From positions 21,830 through 85,829 of the forward strand of contig NZ_MZGX01000028.1 in assembly GCF_002051585.1 (NCBI RefSeq): a stretch of 64,000 bases of DNA, in the 5' to 3' direction. The DNA comes from Ruminiclostridium hungatei. GTDB taxonomy: Bacteria; Bacillota; Clostridia; Acetivibrionales; DSM-1351. The notes below the pieces were generated by a model, which was not told the DNA's origin, did not search any database, and saw only the letters and a program-made list of their open reading frames with translations. Shown one piece after another: positions 33,669-42,867 of this stretch. Positions within the stretch are counted from its first letter, which is position 1, and each line of letters opens with the position of its first letter. A program made the position numbers and the translations under genes.

Positions 33669-34994
33669 TCAGGCAACCTCCTCAGAGCTGCTTTGAAATG
33701 CTCCGGCAAACGCCCTTTCCAAATCCTCTATCAAATCCTTGGCATCCTCAAGTCCTATTGAAAGCCGGATAGTTTCCGGAGAGATTTTCGCCAGCAATTG
33801 CTCGTCGGCAGTCAGCTCTCCGTGAGTGGTTTTGGGCGCATTTATAATCAGAGATCGGGCGTCTCCCACATTTGCGTGGTAGCTGAAGATTTTTGCAGAA
33901 TCAATAAAAGTTTTTATTTGTTCTTCCGAAGCCCTTAAGCCAAAGGTGAATACGGAACCCGCGCCTTTTGGGAAATACTTCTGAGCCAGCTTTCCGTATT
34001 TGCTGTCTTTAGCGTGGGGATGCAGCACCCAGGCCACCTCCTTTTTTGCTTCCAGATATCTGATTATTTTCTCAGTATTTGAAACCTGCTTTTGAACCCG
34101 CTCGGAAAGAGTTTCAAGGCCCAGCAGGGCAAGATATGCATCAAAGGGGCCCAGCGCCGCCCCAAAATAAGCCAAATAATTAATGCGGATTCTTGTGGTA
34201 AAGGCAGCATTCCCGAAGGCTTCTATAAAGCTTCTTCCCCTTCCCTGTGCATCCCTGAGCATATATACAGGGGCTGTAAATTGCGGGAACTTGCCGTTGC
34301 CCCAATTGAACCTGCCACTTTCAAGCACCAGTCCGGCAATTGCATTTCCATGCCCGTTCAGAGCCTTTGTGGCGGAGTAGATAACTATGTCCGCTCCGTA
34401 TTTAATAGGATTTAAAAGGTATGGGGTTGCAAAGGTATTATCAACTATAAGGGGTATATCGTGCTCATGTGCAATTGCGGCCAGTGCTTCCAAATCTGCA
34501 ATGGCTGCATTGGGATTGCTTATGCTTTCAACAAAAAGAGCCTTTGTATCAGGTCTGATTTTGCTGCGCCACTGCTCAAGGTCATCAATATCCTCCACCT
34601 GGTCAATTTCTATATTGAAGTTTGGATAGATTTTTTTAAAGCTGTCAAAGGTACCTCCATAAACCTGAGCCGTTGTCAGGATTCTTCCGCCGCCTTCGGC
34701 AACATTGAACAAGGAATAAGTCACTGCAGCCATACCGGAGCCCACTGCTATTGCCGAAGCGGCTCCGTCAAGAGCCGCCACTCTTTTTTCCAGTACATCC
34801 ACCGTAGGATTTCCCACTCTGGTATACAGGTAACCGAATTCTGAAAAGCTGAACAATCTTGCCGCTCTGTCAGTATCACCCAAATCAAAGGAAGCCGTCT
34901 GATAAACCGGCACTGCAACTGAATAATTGTGTTCCTTCGGGTCATAACCTGCTCTTACCTTCAAGGTATCAAAACCTAAGTCTGAGAACGCCAT
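33669..34994 (-). CDS. metY: O-acetylhomoserine sulfhydrylase
   Basis: A 441-residue PLP enzyme of the Cys/Met-metabolism family, at the length of MetY. It opens DTLKVRAGYDPKEHNYSVAVP and has YTRVGNPT, the PLP-lysine region IVIYSATKALNGHGNAIAG and a C-terminal ETIRLSIGLEDAKDLIEDLE. It joins O-acetylhomoserine with sulfide or methanethiol to give homocysteine or methionine. As the last gene of the nitrogenase-like cluster it would capture methanethiol released by a methylthio-alkane-reductase-like enzyme; that link is inferred. Confidence 0.92.
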   Translation of the reverse strand: MAFSDLGFDTLKVRAGYDPKEHNYSVAVPVYQTASFDLGDTDRAARLFSFSEFGYLYTRVGNPTVDVLEKRVAALDGAASAIAVGSGMAAVTYSLFNVAEGGGRILTTAQVYGGTFDSFKKIYPNFNIEIDQVEDIDDLEQWRSKIRPDTKALFVESISNPNAAIADLEALAAIAHEHDIPLIVDNTFATPYLLNPIKYGADIVIYSATKALNGHGNAIAGLVLESGRFNWGNGKFPQFTAPVYMLRDAQGRGRSFIEAFGNAAFTTRIRINYLAYFGAALGPFDAYLALLGLETLSERVQKQVSNTEKIIRYLEAKKEVAWVLHPHAKDSKYGKLAQKYFPKGAGSVFTFGLRASEEQIKTFIDSAKIFSYHANVGDARSLIINAPKTTHGELTADEQLLAKISPETIRLSIGLEDAKDLIEDLERAFAGAFQSSSEEVA

Positions 34995-35066
34995 AAATAC
35001 ACCTCTCTCATTTAATTAATTTTATGATTCACTTAACCGCCGGCAAGTATGAAATCAGATGTCGTA

Positions 35067-35975
35067 CTAGTAAATGTTTTTGCTGATATACCGGTCACCC
35101 CGGTCAGGAAGGAGCACCACAATATTTGCCACTTCGACTCTTTCAGCTATGACCCTTGCCGCATACAGCGCAGCACCCGAGGAGGTTCCCGCAAGCACAC
35201 CCTCTTTCCCTGCCAGCAGCTTAACCTCCTGCAAGGCTTGAAAATCATTGACCTTAATCACTTCGTCAATTAATGAATTGTCCATGGTTTCAGGCATGAA
35301 AGTGTTTCCTATGCCTTCTATGCTGTAGCAGCCCGGCAGTCCTCCGCCCATGGTTGAGCCCACCGGGTCGGCCAGAATTCCCTTGACATGCGGGTTTCTT
35401 TCCTTTAAGTATTTCAGGACTCCTGAAATAGTACCTCCACTGCCTGCCCCTGCAACCACATAGTCAATTTTTCCATCCAGGTCCCTGAAAATTTCCGGTC
35501 CGGTTGTCTCATAATGTATCTTTGGATTGGCCATATTGGTGAACTGGCTCAGGCATATGGAATTATCAATAGCTGAAAGCAGCTCCTGCACTTTTTCAAA
35601 AGCTCCGCTCATGCCTTTTTCCAGTGGAGTATGGATTATTTCCGCCCCTAGAGCTTTCATTATTACCTGCTTTTCCAGAGAAAATTTTTCAGGGACGGCA
35701 AATACCACTCTATAGCCTTTGTTCAAAGCTGCGAGGGCAATACCGATTCCTGCATTTCCTGCCGTGGCTTCCAAAATGGTTGTGCCTGCCGAAAGAAGTC
35801 CTTTTCTTTCGGCATCCTCCACCAGTGCCGTACCCATTCTGTCTTTTACACTGCCTCCGGGATTTAAAAGCTCCAGCTTGGCAAAAAGCTGAACAGTTTC
35901 CTTTATCCCCATATTATTAAGCTTCAATATTGGCGTATTTCCGATTAATTCTCGGATATCATTAAAAAATCTCAT
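35067..35975 (-). CDS. Cysteine synthase / cystathionine beta-synthase-like enzyme (MccA-like)
   Basis: A 302-residue fold II PLP enzyme: [26 protein letters not shown] (PLP lysine), [19 protein letters not shown] and EGIGNTFMP. It follows B. subtilis MccA closely along its length (for example [28 protein letters not shown]). MccA uses O-acetylserine and homocysteine to make cystathionine. Cysteine synthase activity with sulfide is an alternative. The MccB-like gene directly upstream favours a reverse trans-sulfuration pair. Confidence 0.88.
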   Translation of the reverse strand: [302 protein letters not shown]

Positions 35976-36026
35976 AATATTATCTCCCTAAGTCTTAACA
36001 AAGCTAAATATGGATGCTCACATCCA

Positions 36027-37211
36027 TCACTTTTTTCTTGCCTTGCTGAAGGCATATTTGAGATCATCAACTATTGCTTCCTTATCCTCTATTCCCACAG
36101 ACAGGCGGATCAGGTTGTCGTCAATCCCAACTTTCCGCCTTATTTCCGGGGGTATTGAAGCATGGGTCATACTGGCGGGATGACTTACAAGAGATTCCAC
36201 TCCTCCAAGGCTTTCTCCAAGGGAAATAAGCTTTACGTTCTGGAAAAATATCCTGATATCATACTCCTGGGATAAAATAAAGGAGATCATTGCACCCGGG
36301 CCCTTTGCCTGCTTTTTATGAATGTTATAACCAATGGAATCCTCAATGCCGGGGAAAAAAATTCTGGTAACCCCATCATGTTCTTTAAGAAATTCAGCTA
36401 CATATACGGCATTTTCAATATGCCTATCCATCCTCACAGACAAGGTCTTCAGACCCCTTAAAAGCAGCCAGGAATCGAAGGGAGGCAGAACTCCCCCTGT
36501 GGCATTTTGCAGAAATTGAAGCCGGTTTGCAATTTCAGTGTCACCTGTAACCACAAGTCCTGCTATGACATCACTGTGACCTCCAATATATTTTGTGGCA
36601 CTGTGTATTACTATATCGGCCCCAAGTTCCAGCGGCCTTTGCAGATATGGTGTCATAAATGTATTGTCCACTATGGTAAGAGCCCCGTTCTTTTTAGCTA
36701 TCTGAGAAATCTTCCGGATATCTGTTATTGTAAGTAATGGATTTGCGGGGCTTTCAACTATAACGGCTGCAATTTCTCCGTTAAATTTACTTTCCACCTC
36801 CTGGATATTTGAGGTATCTGCAATTTCATACTCCAGACCGAACCTTTTGAAAACCTTGTCCAGAACTCTATAGGTTCCTCCGTATACATTATTTGAAATG
36901 ATAACCCTGTCACCGCTTTTAAACAGAAGCAGGACTGCTGTAATAGCTGCCATTCCGGAAGCAAAGGCAAAGCCTGCCGCACCTCTCTCAAGTTCCTTTA
37001 TAAGTACTTCCAATGCTTCTCTTGTGGGATTGCCGGTTCTTGAATATTCATAGCCCTTGTGCTGTCCCAATTCAATCTGCCTGTAAGTAGAGGTCAGATA
37101 TACCGGCACACTTACCGCTCCCGTTTTTTCATCCCCGTCAATACCGCCATGTATGAGCAGGGTGTTAAAAATCCTTTGCAGGTCTGGTTCGGTTATCATT
37201 TCATTTTCCAT
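36027..37211 (-). CDS. Cystathionine gamma-lyase / synthase-like enzyme (MccB-like)
   Basis: A 394-residue PLP enzyme of the Cys/Met-metabolism family; the ATG at 37211 follows AGGAGGG. Landmarks are YEYSRTGNPTREALE, ASGMAAITAVLLLFKSGD, the PLP lysine in IVIHSATKYIGGHSDVIAG and SLGGVESLVSHPASMTHAS. Next to an MccA-like gene it most likely acts as cystathionine lyase and yields cysteine, completing homocysteine-to-cysteine conversion. Cystathionine gamma-synthase activity is possible. Confidence 0.88.
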   Translation of the reverse strand: MENEMITEPDLQRIFNTLLIHGGIDGDEKTGAVSVPVYLTSTYRQIELGQHKGYEYSRTGNPTREALEVLIKELERGAAGFAFASGMAAITAVLLLFKSGDRVIISNNVYGGTYRVLDKVFKRFGLEYEIADTSNIQEVESKFNGEIAAVIVESPANPLLTITDIRKISQIAKKNGALTIVDNTFMTPYLQRPLELGADIVIHSATKYIGGHSDVIAGLVVTGDTEIANRLQFLQNATGGVLPPFDSWLLLRGLKTLSVRMDRHIENAVYVAEFLKEHDGVTRIFFPGIEDSIGYNIHKKQAKGPGAMISFILSQEYDIRIFFQNVKLISLGESLGGVESLVSHPASMTHASIPPEIRRKVGIDDNLIRLSVGIEDKEAIVDDLKYAFSKARKK

Positions 37212-37215
37212 AATC

Positions 37216-37548
37216 TTAACCCTCCTGAATAATTTTTTTATCAATTAACTTTTTTAAAACCACATCTATTGGATAGGATGCTTCAAAAATCCTGATGCCC
37301 TTTGCCTGTATAAATGCCAGAGCACCTCTTCCAATCCGGTTTACAATTATAGAACTGCAATCCTCTATAAGCTTTAAAGTCCTGGCAAACTCACTTTCAT
37401 CATGGCTGTTGGCAGCAGACGGTTTTCTGATTTCAATAAATTTAAAAGCCTTTTGATCTATTTCATATATGTAAAAGCTTGTGGCTCTTGCAAAATGCAA
37501 ATCAATATTTTTTCCGTCGCTGCTTGCAATTGCTATTCTTTGACTCAT
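37216..37548 (-). CDS. NifX/NafY-like cofactor-binding protein, second copy
   Basis: A 110-residue protein of the dinitrogenase iron-molybdenum cofactor family: MSQRIAIASSDGKNIDLHFARATSFYIYEID at the start and SSIIVNRIGRGALAFIQAKGIRIFEA later. The HF motif equals the histidine-phenylalanine pair of NifX-type domains. Such proteins bind NifB-cofactor or related Fe-S clusters during assembly. Its place between metQ and mccB, inside the cluster, supports a role in cofactor handling for the D/K enzyme. Confidence 0.85.
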   Translation of the reverse strand: MSQRIAIASSDGKNIDLHFARATSFYIYEIDQKAFKFIEIRKPSAANSHDESEFARTLKLIEDCSSIIVNRIGRGALAFIQAKGIRIFEASYPIDVVLKKLIDKKIIQEG

Positions 37549-37559
37549 TGTGCCACCTC

Positions 37560-38405
37560 CTAGAAAGCCGGTATTACTGCACCCTTATACTTGTCTTCAA
37601 TAAATTTGCGTACTTCCGGGGTGGTAAGCGCATTCTTCAAAGCCACTATGGCAGGTTCATTTACTCTGCTGCTTTTTGTGACAAGTATATTTGCATAAGG
37701 AGAATCCTTTCCCTCCCTGAATAGTGCGGAATTGGCATCAATACCTGCCTCAAGGATTTTATTGGTGTTGGTTATGTATCCGTCGAAATCCTCCTTCAGC
37801 CTTATCAGTTGGGCCGAATCAATTTCCTTCAGCTCTATTTTTCTGGTATATTCGGCTATATCCTTTATGGTGGCGGCATGTTCGGGCAAATCTGCCTTTA
37901 ATTTAATAAATCCGTTTTGCTCCAGAATTTTCAGAGCCCTGTACTCGTTTGTAACATCATTGGGAATGCCAATAACCGCATTCTCCGGCAATTCTTCCCG
38001 GGTCCTGTATTTTGCGGAATACAAACCTATGGGCTCTACATGAATATTTCCGGCATTGGCAAGATCATAGCCTTTTTCCTTGCTGACCGAATCAAGATAT
38101 GGCTGGTGCTGAAAAAAGTTCACATCAAATTCACCATTATCCGTATCTTCATTGCCGTGATCATTCTGCAGAATTGTTATATCCAGATTTACCCCAAGAG
38201 AGGCAAGTTCAGGCTTCACAAAATTCAGAAGCTCGGCATGGGGTACCTGGTCAGCCAACACCTTCAGCGTTACAGGCTTATCCTTTGAAAAGGTCTGTGC
38301 CAGAGACCTGCTGCCGTCCTCTGAGCCACCGGTTTTTCCGCAGCCTGCCGACAGCACGGCAATTAATGCCACTGCTCCGATTAAAGCAATTATTGCTCTT
38401 TTCAT
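37560..38405 (-). CDS. metQ: Methionine-type ABC transporter substrate-binding lipoprotein
   Basis: A 281-residue NlpA/MetQ-family lipoprotein. The ATG at 38405 (after AAAGG) begins a type II signal with lipobox LSAGC. The mature part has VTLKVLADQVPHAELLNFV, NVDVNFFQHQPYLD-type FDVNFFQHQPYLDSVSKEKG and IGLYSAKYRTREELPENA-IGIPNDVTNEYRALKILEQNGFIKL. The family binds D/L-methionine or related sulfur amino acids outside the membrane. In this cluster its ligand might be a methylthio compound; that is inference. Confidence 0.92.
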   Translation of the reverse strand: MKRAIIALIGAVALIAVLSAGCGKTGGSEDGSRSLAQTFSKDKPVTLKVLADQVPHAELLNFVKPELASLGVNLDITILQNDHGNEDTDNGEFDVNFFQHQPYLDSVSKEKGYDLANAGNIHVEPIGLYSAKYRTREELPENAVIGIPNDVTNEYRALKILEQNGFIKLKADLPEHAATIKDIAEYTRKIELKEIDSAQLIRLKEDFDGYITNTNKILEAGIDANSALFREGKDSPYANILVTKSSRVNEPAIVALKNALTTPEVRKFIEDKYKGAVIPAF

Positions 38406-38516
38406 ATTGGTCATCCTTTCAGGTTATTATTTGTAATACTTTATTTAATTGCCTGCCAATACTATATTATTACTATATGTTTACTATGTTTAAATGTTAA
38501 AAATTTTTTCCCTGCT

Positions 38517-39227
38517 TCATACAAGGAATCTTTTTTTCAAAATATGTCTTGACAGCGCATCCCCAATAAACTGAACCATTTGAACCAGGATTATAAGTAC
38601 AAGCACAGCGGCTATGAGAATATCGGTTTTGAATCTGGAATAACCAAATCTCACCGCCACGTCTCCCAGCCCCCCGGCCCCGAAGGTACCTGCCAAAGCC
38701 GTAGTTGCTATAACGGCAATAATTGAAACTGTGAAAGCCCGTATCAGGGAAGGCAGGGCTTCGGGTATAAGCACCTTGAGTACAATCTTGTGATTTGGAG
38801 TACCCATGGCCTTTGCCGCCTCAATTTTACCTTTTGAAACCTCAAGGATACTGCTTTCAACAAGTCTTCCAAACATGGGCACACAACTTGCCACAAGGGC
38901 GAATATACATGCTTCCGGGCCATATGCCCTTCCAATGACAAGTCTCGACATGGGCAGGGTAAGTATAATTAAAATCATGGAAGGGAGAGACCTCAGCACA
39001 TTTACAATTGCACCCAGTACCCTGTTGAATACAGGCAGCGGATGTATTCCCTGCTTATGGGTCAATACAAGTACAACTCCCAGGATAAGACCCAGGATAA
39101 GAGTGAATATTGTGGTAACAAAGGTCATGTAAAGAGTATCTATTATTGCCGGAGCAATAATAGCCCACACCTCACGTCCAAAAGCACTTTTAATCACTTC
39201 GACAAAGCTGCTGTTATTAAGATTCAA
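38517..39227 (-). CDS. metI: Methionine-type ABC transporter permease
   Basis: A 236-residue inner-membrane permease with five to six helices. The BPD motif is IEAAKAMGTPNHKIVLKVLIPEALPSL, and LRSLPSMILIILTLPMSRLVIG is typical of MetI. A TTG start at 39227 overlaps the metN stop by 4 bases with GAGGGGGAG before it, which implies coupling. It forms the importer with MetN and MetQ. Confidence 0.92.
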   Translation of the reverse strand: MNLNNSSFVEVIKSAFGREVWAIIAPAIIDTLYMTFVTTIFTLILGLILGVVLVLTHKQGIHPLPVFNRVLGAIVNVLRSLPSMILIILTLPMSRLVIGRAYGPEACIFALVASCVPMFGRLVESSILEVSKGKIEAAKAMGTPNHKIVLKVLIPEALPSLIRAFTVSIIAVIATTALAGTFGAGGLGDVAVRFGYSRFKTDILIAAVLVLIILVQMVQFIGDALSRHILKKRFLV

Positions 39228-40015
39228 ATATACTCCCCCTCATTTACCCATTGATTTGCAGCAAATTCCGCATTTATTTTTACAAAAAGCCTGGCTGTAT
39301 CACTCCCTGGGTTTTGGAATATTTCCCGAACACTTCCTCGTTCTACTATGATTCCATTTTCAAGCACCGCCATATTTTTACAGGAGTATTTTATAACGTC
39401 AAGCTCATGAGTTATAAGTATTATTGTAAGACCAAGCTTCCTGTTTATATCCTTTAAAAGGTCCAGCACCGAAAGGGTTGTTTGAGGGTCAAGTGCGGAG
39501 GTTGCCTCATCACTGAGCAATACCTGGGGATGGTTTGCAAGGGCTCTTGCAATACCCACTCTTTGCTTCTGACCTCCGCTGAGCTGCCCCATATGGCAGT
39601 TTACCTTCTGGCTTAACTCTACAAGTTCCAGCAGCTCTTCAACTCTGTTTCTTATTTTCTTTTTGTCATAGCCTGCTATTTCAAGGGGATAGGCAACATT
39701 GCCAAACACGGTTCTGGAATCAAAAAGATTAAAATTCTGAAAAATCATACCTATCTTTTTTCTATAGTGGTTCAACGCCTTTTTTGATGTATTTGTAATC
39801 TCATTTTCACCAATGCGGACACTGCCTCTATCAGGAGTTTCCAGACCATTGAGGCATCTTATGAGTGTGGATTTGCCTGCCCCGCTGAAGCCTACTACTC
39901 CAAAAATATCACCCCTGTCCAGCTTCAGATTGATACCCTTTAGTACTTCCACATCCCCATCTGCATTTCTGAAGGATTTATGCAAATCCTCTACAATTAT
40001 AAAACCGCTCTCCAT
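39224..40015 (-). CDS. metN: Methionine-type ABC transporter ATPase lacking the NIL domain
   Basis: A 263-residue ATPase. The ATG at 40015 is chosen because GCGGAGG precedes it; the frame opens further upstream but without a site. It has GFSGAGKSTL (Walker A), LSGGQKQRVGIARAL (signature) and VLLSDEATSALD (Walker B). Typical MetN is about 340 residues with a C-terminal NIL domain that gives methionine trans-inhibition; this one ends soon after the ATPase fold. Its position within the nitrogenase-like cluster and the adjacent metI and metQ support sulfur-compound uptake. Confidence 0.9.
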   Translation of the reverse strand: MESGFIIVEDLHKSFRNADGDVEVLKGINLKLDRGDIFGVVGFSGAGKSTLIRCLNGLETPDRGSVRIGENEITNTSKKALNHYRKKIGMIFQNFNLFDSRTVFGNVAYPLEIAGYDKKKIRNRVEELLELVELSQKVNCHMGQLSGGQKQRVGIARALANHPQVLLSDEATSALDPQTTLSVLDLLKDINRKLGLTIILITHELDVIKYSCKNMAVLENGIIVERGSVREIFQNPGSDTARLFVKINAEFAANQWVNEGEYI

Positions 40016-40057
40016 GCCGACCTCCGCCAAAGTGCCACCATTGACCATGACCATTTG

Positions 40058-41374
40058 CTATCTGTATGTGTTAAGTACCCTGTCATAGATGTCTTCAATT
40101 GCTCTCAATCCTCCGTTATAGCCTGCATACCCGCAGTTGAGCACAAGCCTGTAGGTTACCGGTGCGCTTATTATCAAAAGATCTGCCTTTAAGTCATTTG
40201 CCAGGTCTCTTTCCCAACCGCTTCCCAAAATAAGGGTCCTGTTCTTTGGAGGCGACTGTCTTATTTCCTCCTGAATGGCTCCTCCGTCTATTGAGAAGAC
40301 AACCTCAGCAGATCTTAAATCTGATATCTTTGAAAATTGCAATTTAACAGACTCCCTGAATTCCTCCGGAGTATCGTCGATAACATATTGTTTTTCGGGC
40401 AGGATGCCCAGCTCATTCAGAAGAAATTTAGAAAAACCAATGGAATAGGAAGCATCCAATATCGTATAAAACCGTCTGGGGATACCATACCTGAATTCAA
40501 GCATAAAATCTGCCGTTCGTTCAATAAAGGAGTAATATTTCTCCTCCTCCAGACGTATGAAATCCTCGGTTTTTTTATCATCCAGTTCTCCAAACCCGGA
40601 AACCTGTCTCAGAAATTTTGAAGTCTCTATTCCTCCGATTGGAAGATAGGGGAATTGAATATAGGGTGTGCCGTATTTTTCTTCAAGATGTCTTACTATG
40701 CCCAGTCCTGCCCAGCTATTTACCAGAATATTAAACTGGGCATGGGGTATGGTTTTCCACTCTTCAACACCTTGTGAATCATTCCCGAACAGTATGTTCA
40801 CCTTCAGTCCGATTCCTTCCAATATTCTTTTGATTTCTTTAAGATTTCCGTTCCAGTATGGATCTTGATAGGGAATTGTTGCAAAAACATTTACAAGTCC
40901 CTTTTTAAAGGCTCCGCCCTTGTTGAAGGCATCCACATATTGGTCGATTATTGCATTAACAACAGTTTCATGACTTTTATAATTGTTGCTTTTAAAGCCA
41001 CCTGTTTCAGCATATACGATGGGCTTCCCCTGTGACCGGTATTCTCCTGCCACTCTTCCCACATCATCACCCACAATATCAGAAGTACATCCGGTCAGGA
41101 CAACGTACAAATCCCCGTCGATTACTTTGAAAGCGCCGTCTATTACATTTCTCAGCCTGCCCTCTCCTCCGTAGACCACCTCGGCTTCACCCGCATTTGT
41201 ACAGGGTATGGTATTGCCGCCTGCGTACCCCTCGCCCTGTCCTATGAGGCTGCTGACCTTGGAGCTGCAGCCGGGTCCTGCATGCAATATGGGCACTCCT
41301 CTCCTGATTGCGACAACTGTCTGCTGTGCACCAATTGCACAGGAGTATCTTGGCTGCTCAATAAACTTCAACAT
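40058..41374 (-). CDS. Nitrogenase component 1 beta-like protein (NifK-like), locus 2
   Basis: A 438-residue protein of the nitrogenase component 1 superfamily, shorter than NifK (about 520). Candidate Fe-S ligands are Cys12 (RYSCAIGA), Cys36 (HAGPGC) and Cys95 (LTGCTSDIVGDD), at the spacing expected for P-cluster-type ligation. It overlaps the D-like gene by 17 bases, so the two are made together. Met-type transporter genes follow at once. It probably forms the electron-relay half of a D2K2 enzyme. Function by analogy with methylthio-alkane reductase. Confidence 0.88.
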   Translation of the reverse strand: MLKFIEQPRYSCAIGAQQTVVAIRRGVPILHAGPGCSSKVSSLIGQGEGYAGGNTIPCTNAGEAEVVYGGEGRLRNVIDGAFKVIDGDLYVVLTGCTSDIVGDDVGRVAGEYRSQGKPIVYAETGGFKSNNYKSHETVVNAIIDQYVDAFNKGGAFKKGLVNVFATIPYQDPYWNGNLKEIKRILEGIGLKVNILFGNDSQGVEEWKTIPHAQFNILVNSWAGLGIVRHLEEKYGTPYIQFPYLPIGGIETSKFLRQVSGFGELDDKKTEDFIRLEEEKYYSFIERTADFMLEFRYGIPRRFYTILDASYSIGFSKFLLNELGILPEKQYVIDDTPEEFRESVKLQFSKISDLRSAEVVFSIDGGAIQEEIRQSPPKNRTLILGSGWERDLANDLKADLLIISAPVTYRLVLNCGYAGYNGGLRAIEDIYDRVLNTYR

Positions 41375-42839
41375 CTATGTTTCCTCCAAGAAAAGAAAAT
41401 GGGTTTTGCTCAAGCCACCATTTTGTGTATGGCATAGTGCTGTGTTTTGCAAGGTTGGTTACAAATTCCCTGTTATCAATAGTTTCAAGTATTCTTTCAG
41501 CATAGTTCAGAACACCCTGATAGCCAAAGCCGAATTGCTCATCTCCTATAAGCAGTGTCGGAACGCCCAGCTTGGCACCCCATAATGTCATTCCTCCATG
41601 TCGTGCTATCATGATGTCTGGACGTACTTTATTCAATATGTTGACAAGTTCATAAGCCTGTTTGTTGCATACATTATAGTTGTGAACATCTCCGTAGGTA
41701 TTCACATCATGGGCCAGGGCATCCGAAGCAGGATCAGCATTGTCATAGACAGGGTCATGGTGGAATATTGCCGCTCCCTGAACCTTAAGACCAAGCTCCC
41801 TTAACAAGGCAATCAGTGCATGCCCGTGGGCGGCACCGGCAGTAATATAGGCAGTCTTTCCCTGCAGCTTTCTCCTGTATTCCTCCAGAATAGGCAAAAC
41901 CCTGCTGTGTTCCTTTTGAATGTACTCCTCAATTTCCTTTTCCCTTTTCAAAACTTTGCCCAATTCCCTGAGCCAGGCGTCAGTTCCTGGAATACCATAA
42001 GCCGGAGGTGCTTTAATCTCAGGAACTCCATACAACTGCTCAAGAGCAGCCCCCAGGTAAGTTCCAAGTGTAGGACATATCTGAATGGTAGCGGCAGCCT
42101 CTGATATATATTCCAGGTCAGCCACGGTAGAAAACGGAACTATATAGTCCGCCTTGTAGCCCAAAGGCTCCAATAGCTCATCAAAAATATGCGAACCCCA
42201 GAAGTTTATAATGTTGACGTTGTTGGTTTTCTTTTTTGGGGGTTTTACCAGCTTTCTTACTATGGAGTGATAGGCCGAATCAAAACCTGTAGTCCATATC
42301 TTTGATTTGAAGCCTTCACAATAGCAGCCTATGACAGGTATTCCCAATTCATCGGTCATCTGGTTGGCAACAGCTTCTATGTCATCTCCGATGATTGCCG
42401 ATGCACATGAGGTTGTAATAAATATGGCCTTGGGTTTGACTCTTTCATAGACCTGCCGGACAGTTTCACCAAGTTTGGCAGTCGCTCCGAAAATAGTATC
42501 CTTCTCCTCAATATTTGAATTAAAATATCTTCCGGTTGCAGGAGGCAGATTTCTTTCCATCTGCCCTACCCTATATACGAAGTTAAACCCGAAAAAATCG
42601 CCGGAACAGCCAACAGGTGCATGATTTATAATTGCGGCATCTCTTATCATGGAAAGCTGGCAAAATGCATTTCCTGAACTGCAACCCATGCATTGGCTGA
42701 AGCTTCTTACGCTGTCCTGAAGCTTGCCTGCCCTTGCACACCTTACAAGTTCACCTGCCGTACCTTCAAAGCCGGTAATCGATCCCAGCCGCACTTCCCT
42801 TATTTGAACCTCTTGGCTTTTTATATTGATTGAGCTCAC
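41358..42839 (-). CDS. Nitrogenase component 1 alpha-like protein (NifD-like), locus 2
   Basis: A 493-residue catalytic-subunit candidate. Cys78 (HAPVGC) and Cys145 (TSCASAIIGDD) match P-cluster ligand positions, with Cys50, Cys53 and Cys60 upstream. Cys255 in a segment ending EQLYGVP aligns with the FeMo-co ligand Cys275 of NifD. By a CEGF-anchored alignment NifD Gln191 and His195 are Trp182 and Phe186. At the place of the cofactor ligand His442 I see a Gly in LLIGDEQFGFGY. So it probably binds a NifB-derived cluster in an altered pocket and reduces something other than N2. Confidence 0.88.
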   Translation of the reverse strand: MSSINIKSQEVQIREVRLGSITGFEGTAGELVRCARAGKLQDSVRSFSQCMGCSSGNAFCQLSMIRDAAIINHAPVGCSGDFFGFNFVYRVGQMERNLPPATGRYFNSNIEEKDTIFGATAKLGETVRQVYERVKPKAIFITTSCASAIIGDDIEAVANQMTDELGIPVIGCYCEGFKSKIWTTGFDSAYHSIVRKLVKPPKKKTNNVNIINFWGSHIFDELLEPLGYKADYIVPFSTVADLEYISEAAATIQICPTLGTYLGAALEQLYGVPEIKAPPAYGIPGTDAWLRELGKVLKREKEIEEYIQKEHSRVLPILEEYRRKLQGKTAYITAGAAHGHALIALLRELGLKVQGAAIFHHDPVYDNADPASDALAHDVNTYGDVHNYNVCNKQAYELVNILNKVRPDIMIARHGGMTLWGAKLGVPTLLIGDEQFGFGYQGVLNYAERILETIDNREFVTNLAKHSTMPYTKWWLEQNPFSFLGGNIDVEVY

Positions 42840-42867
42840 ATTATTACCTCCCCAAAGTCATTTCACT

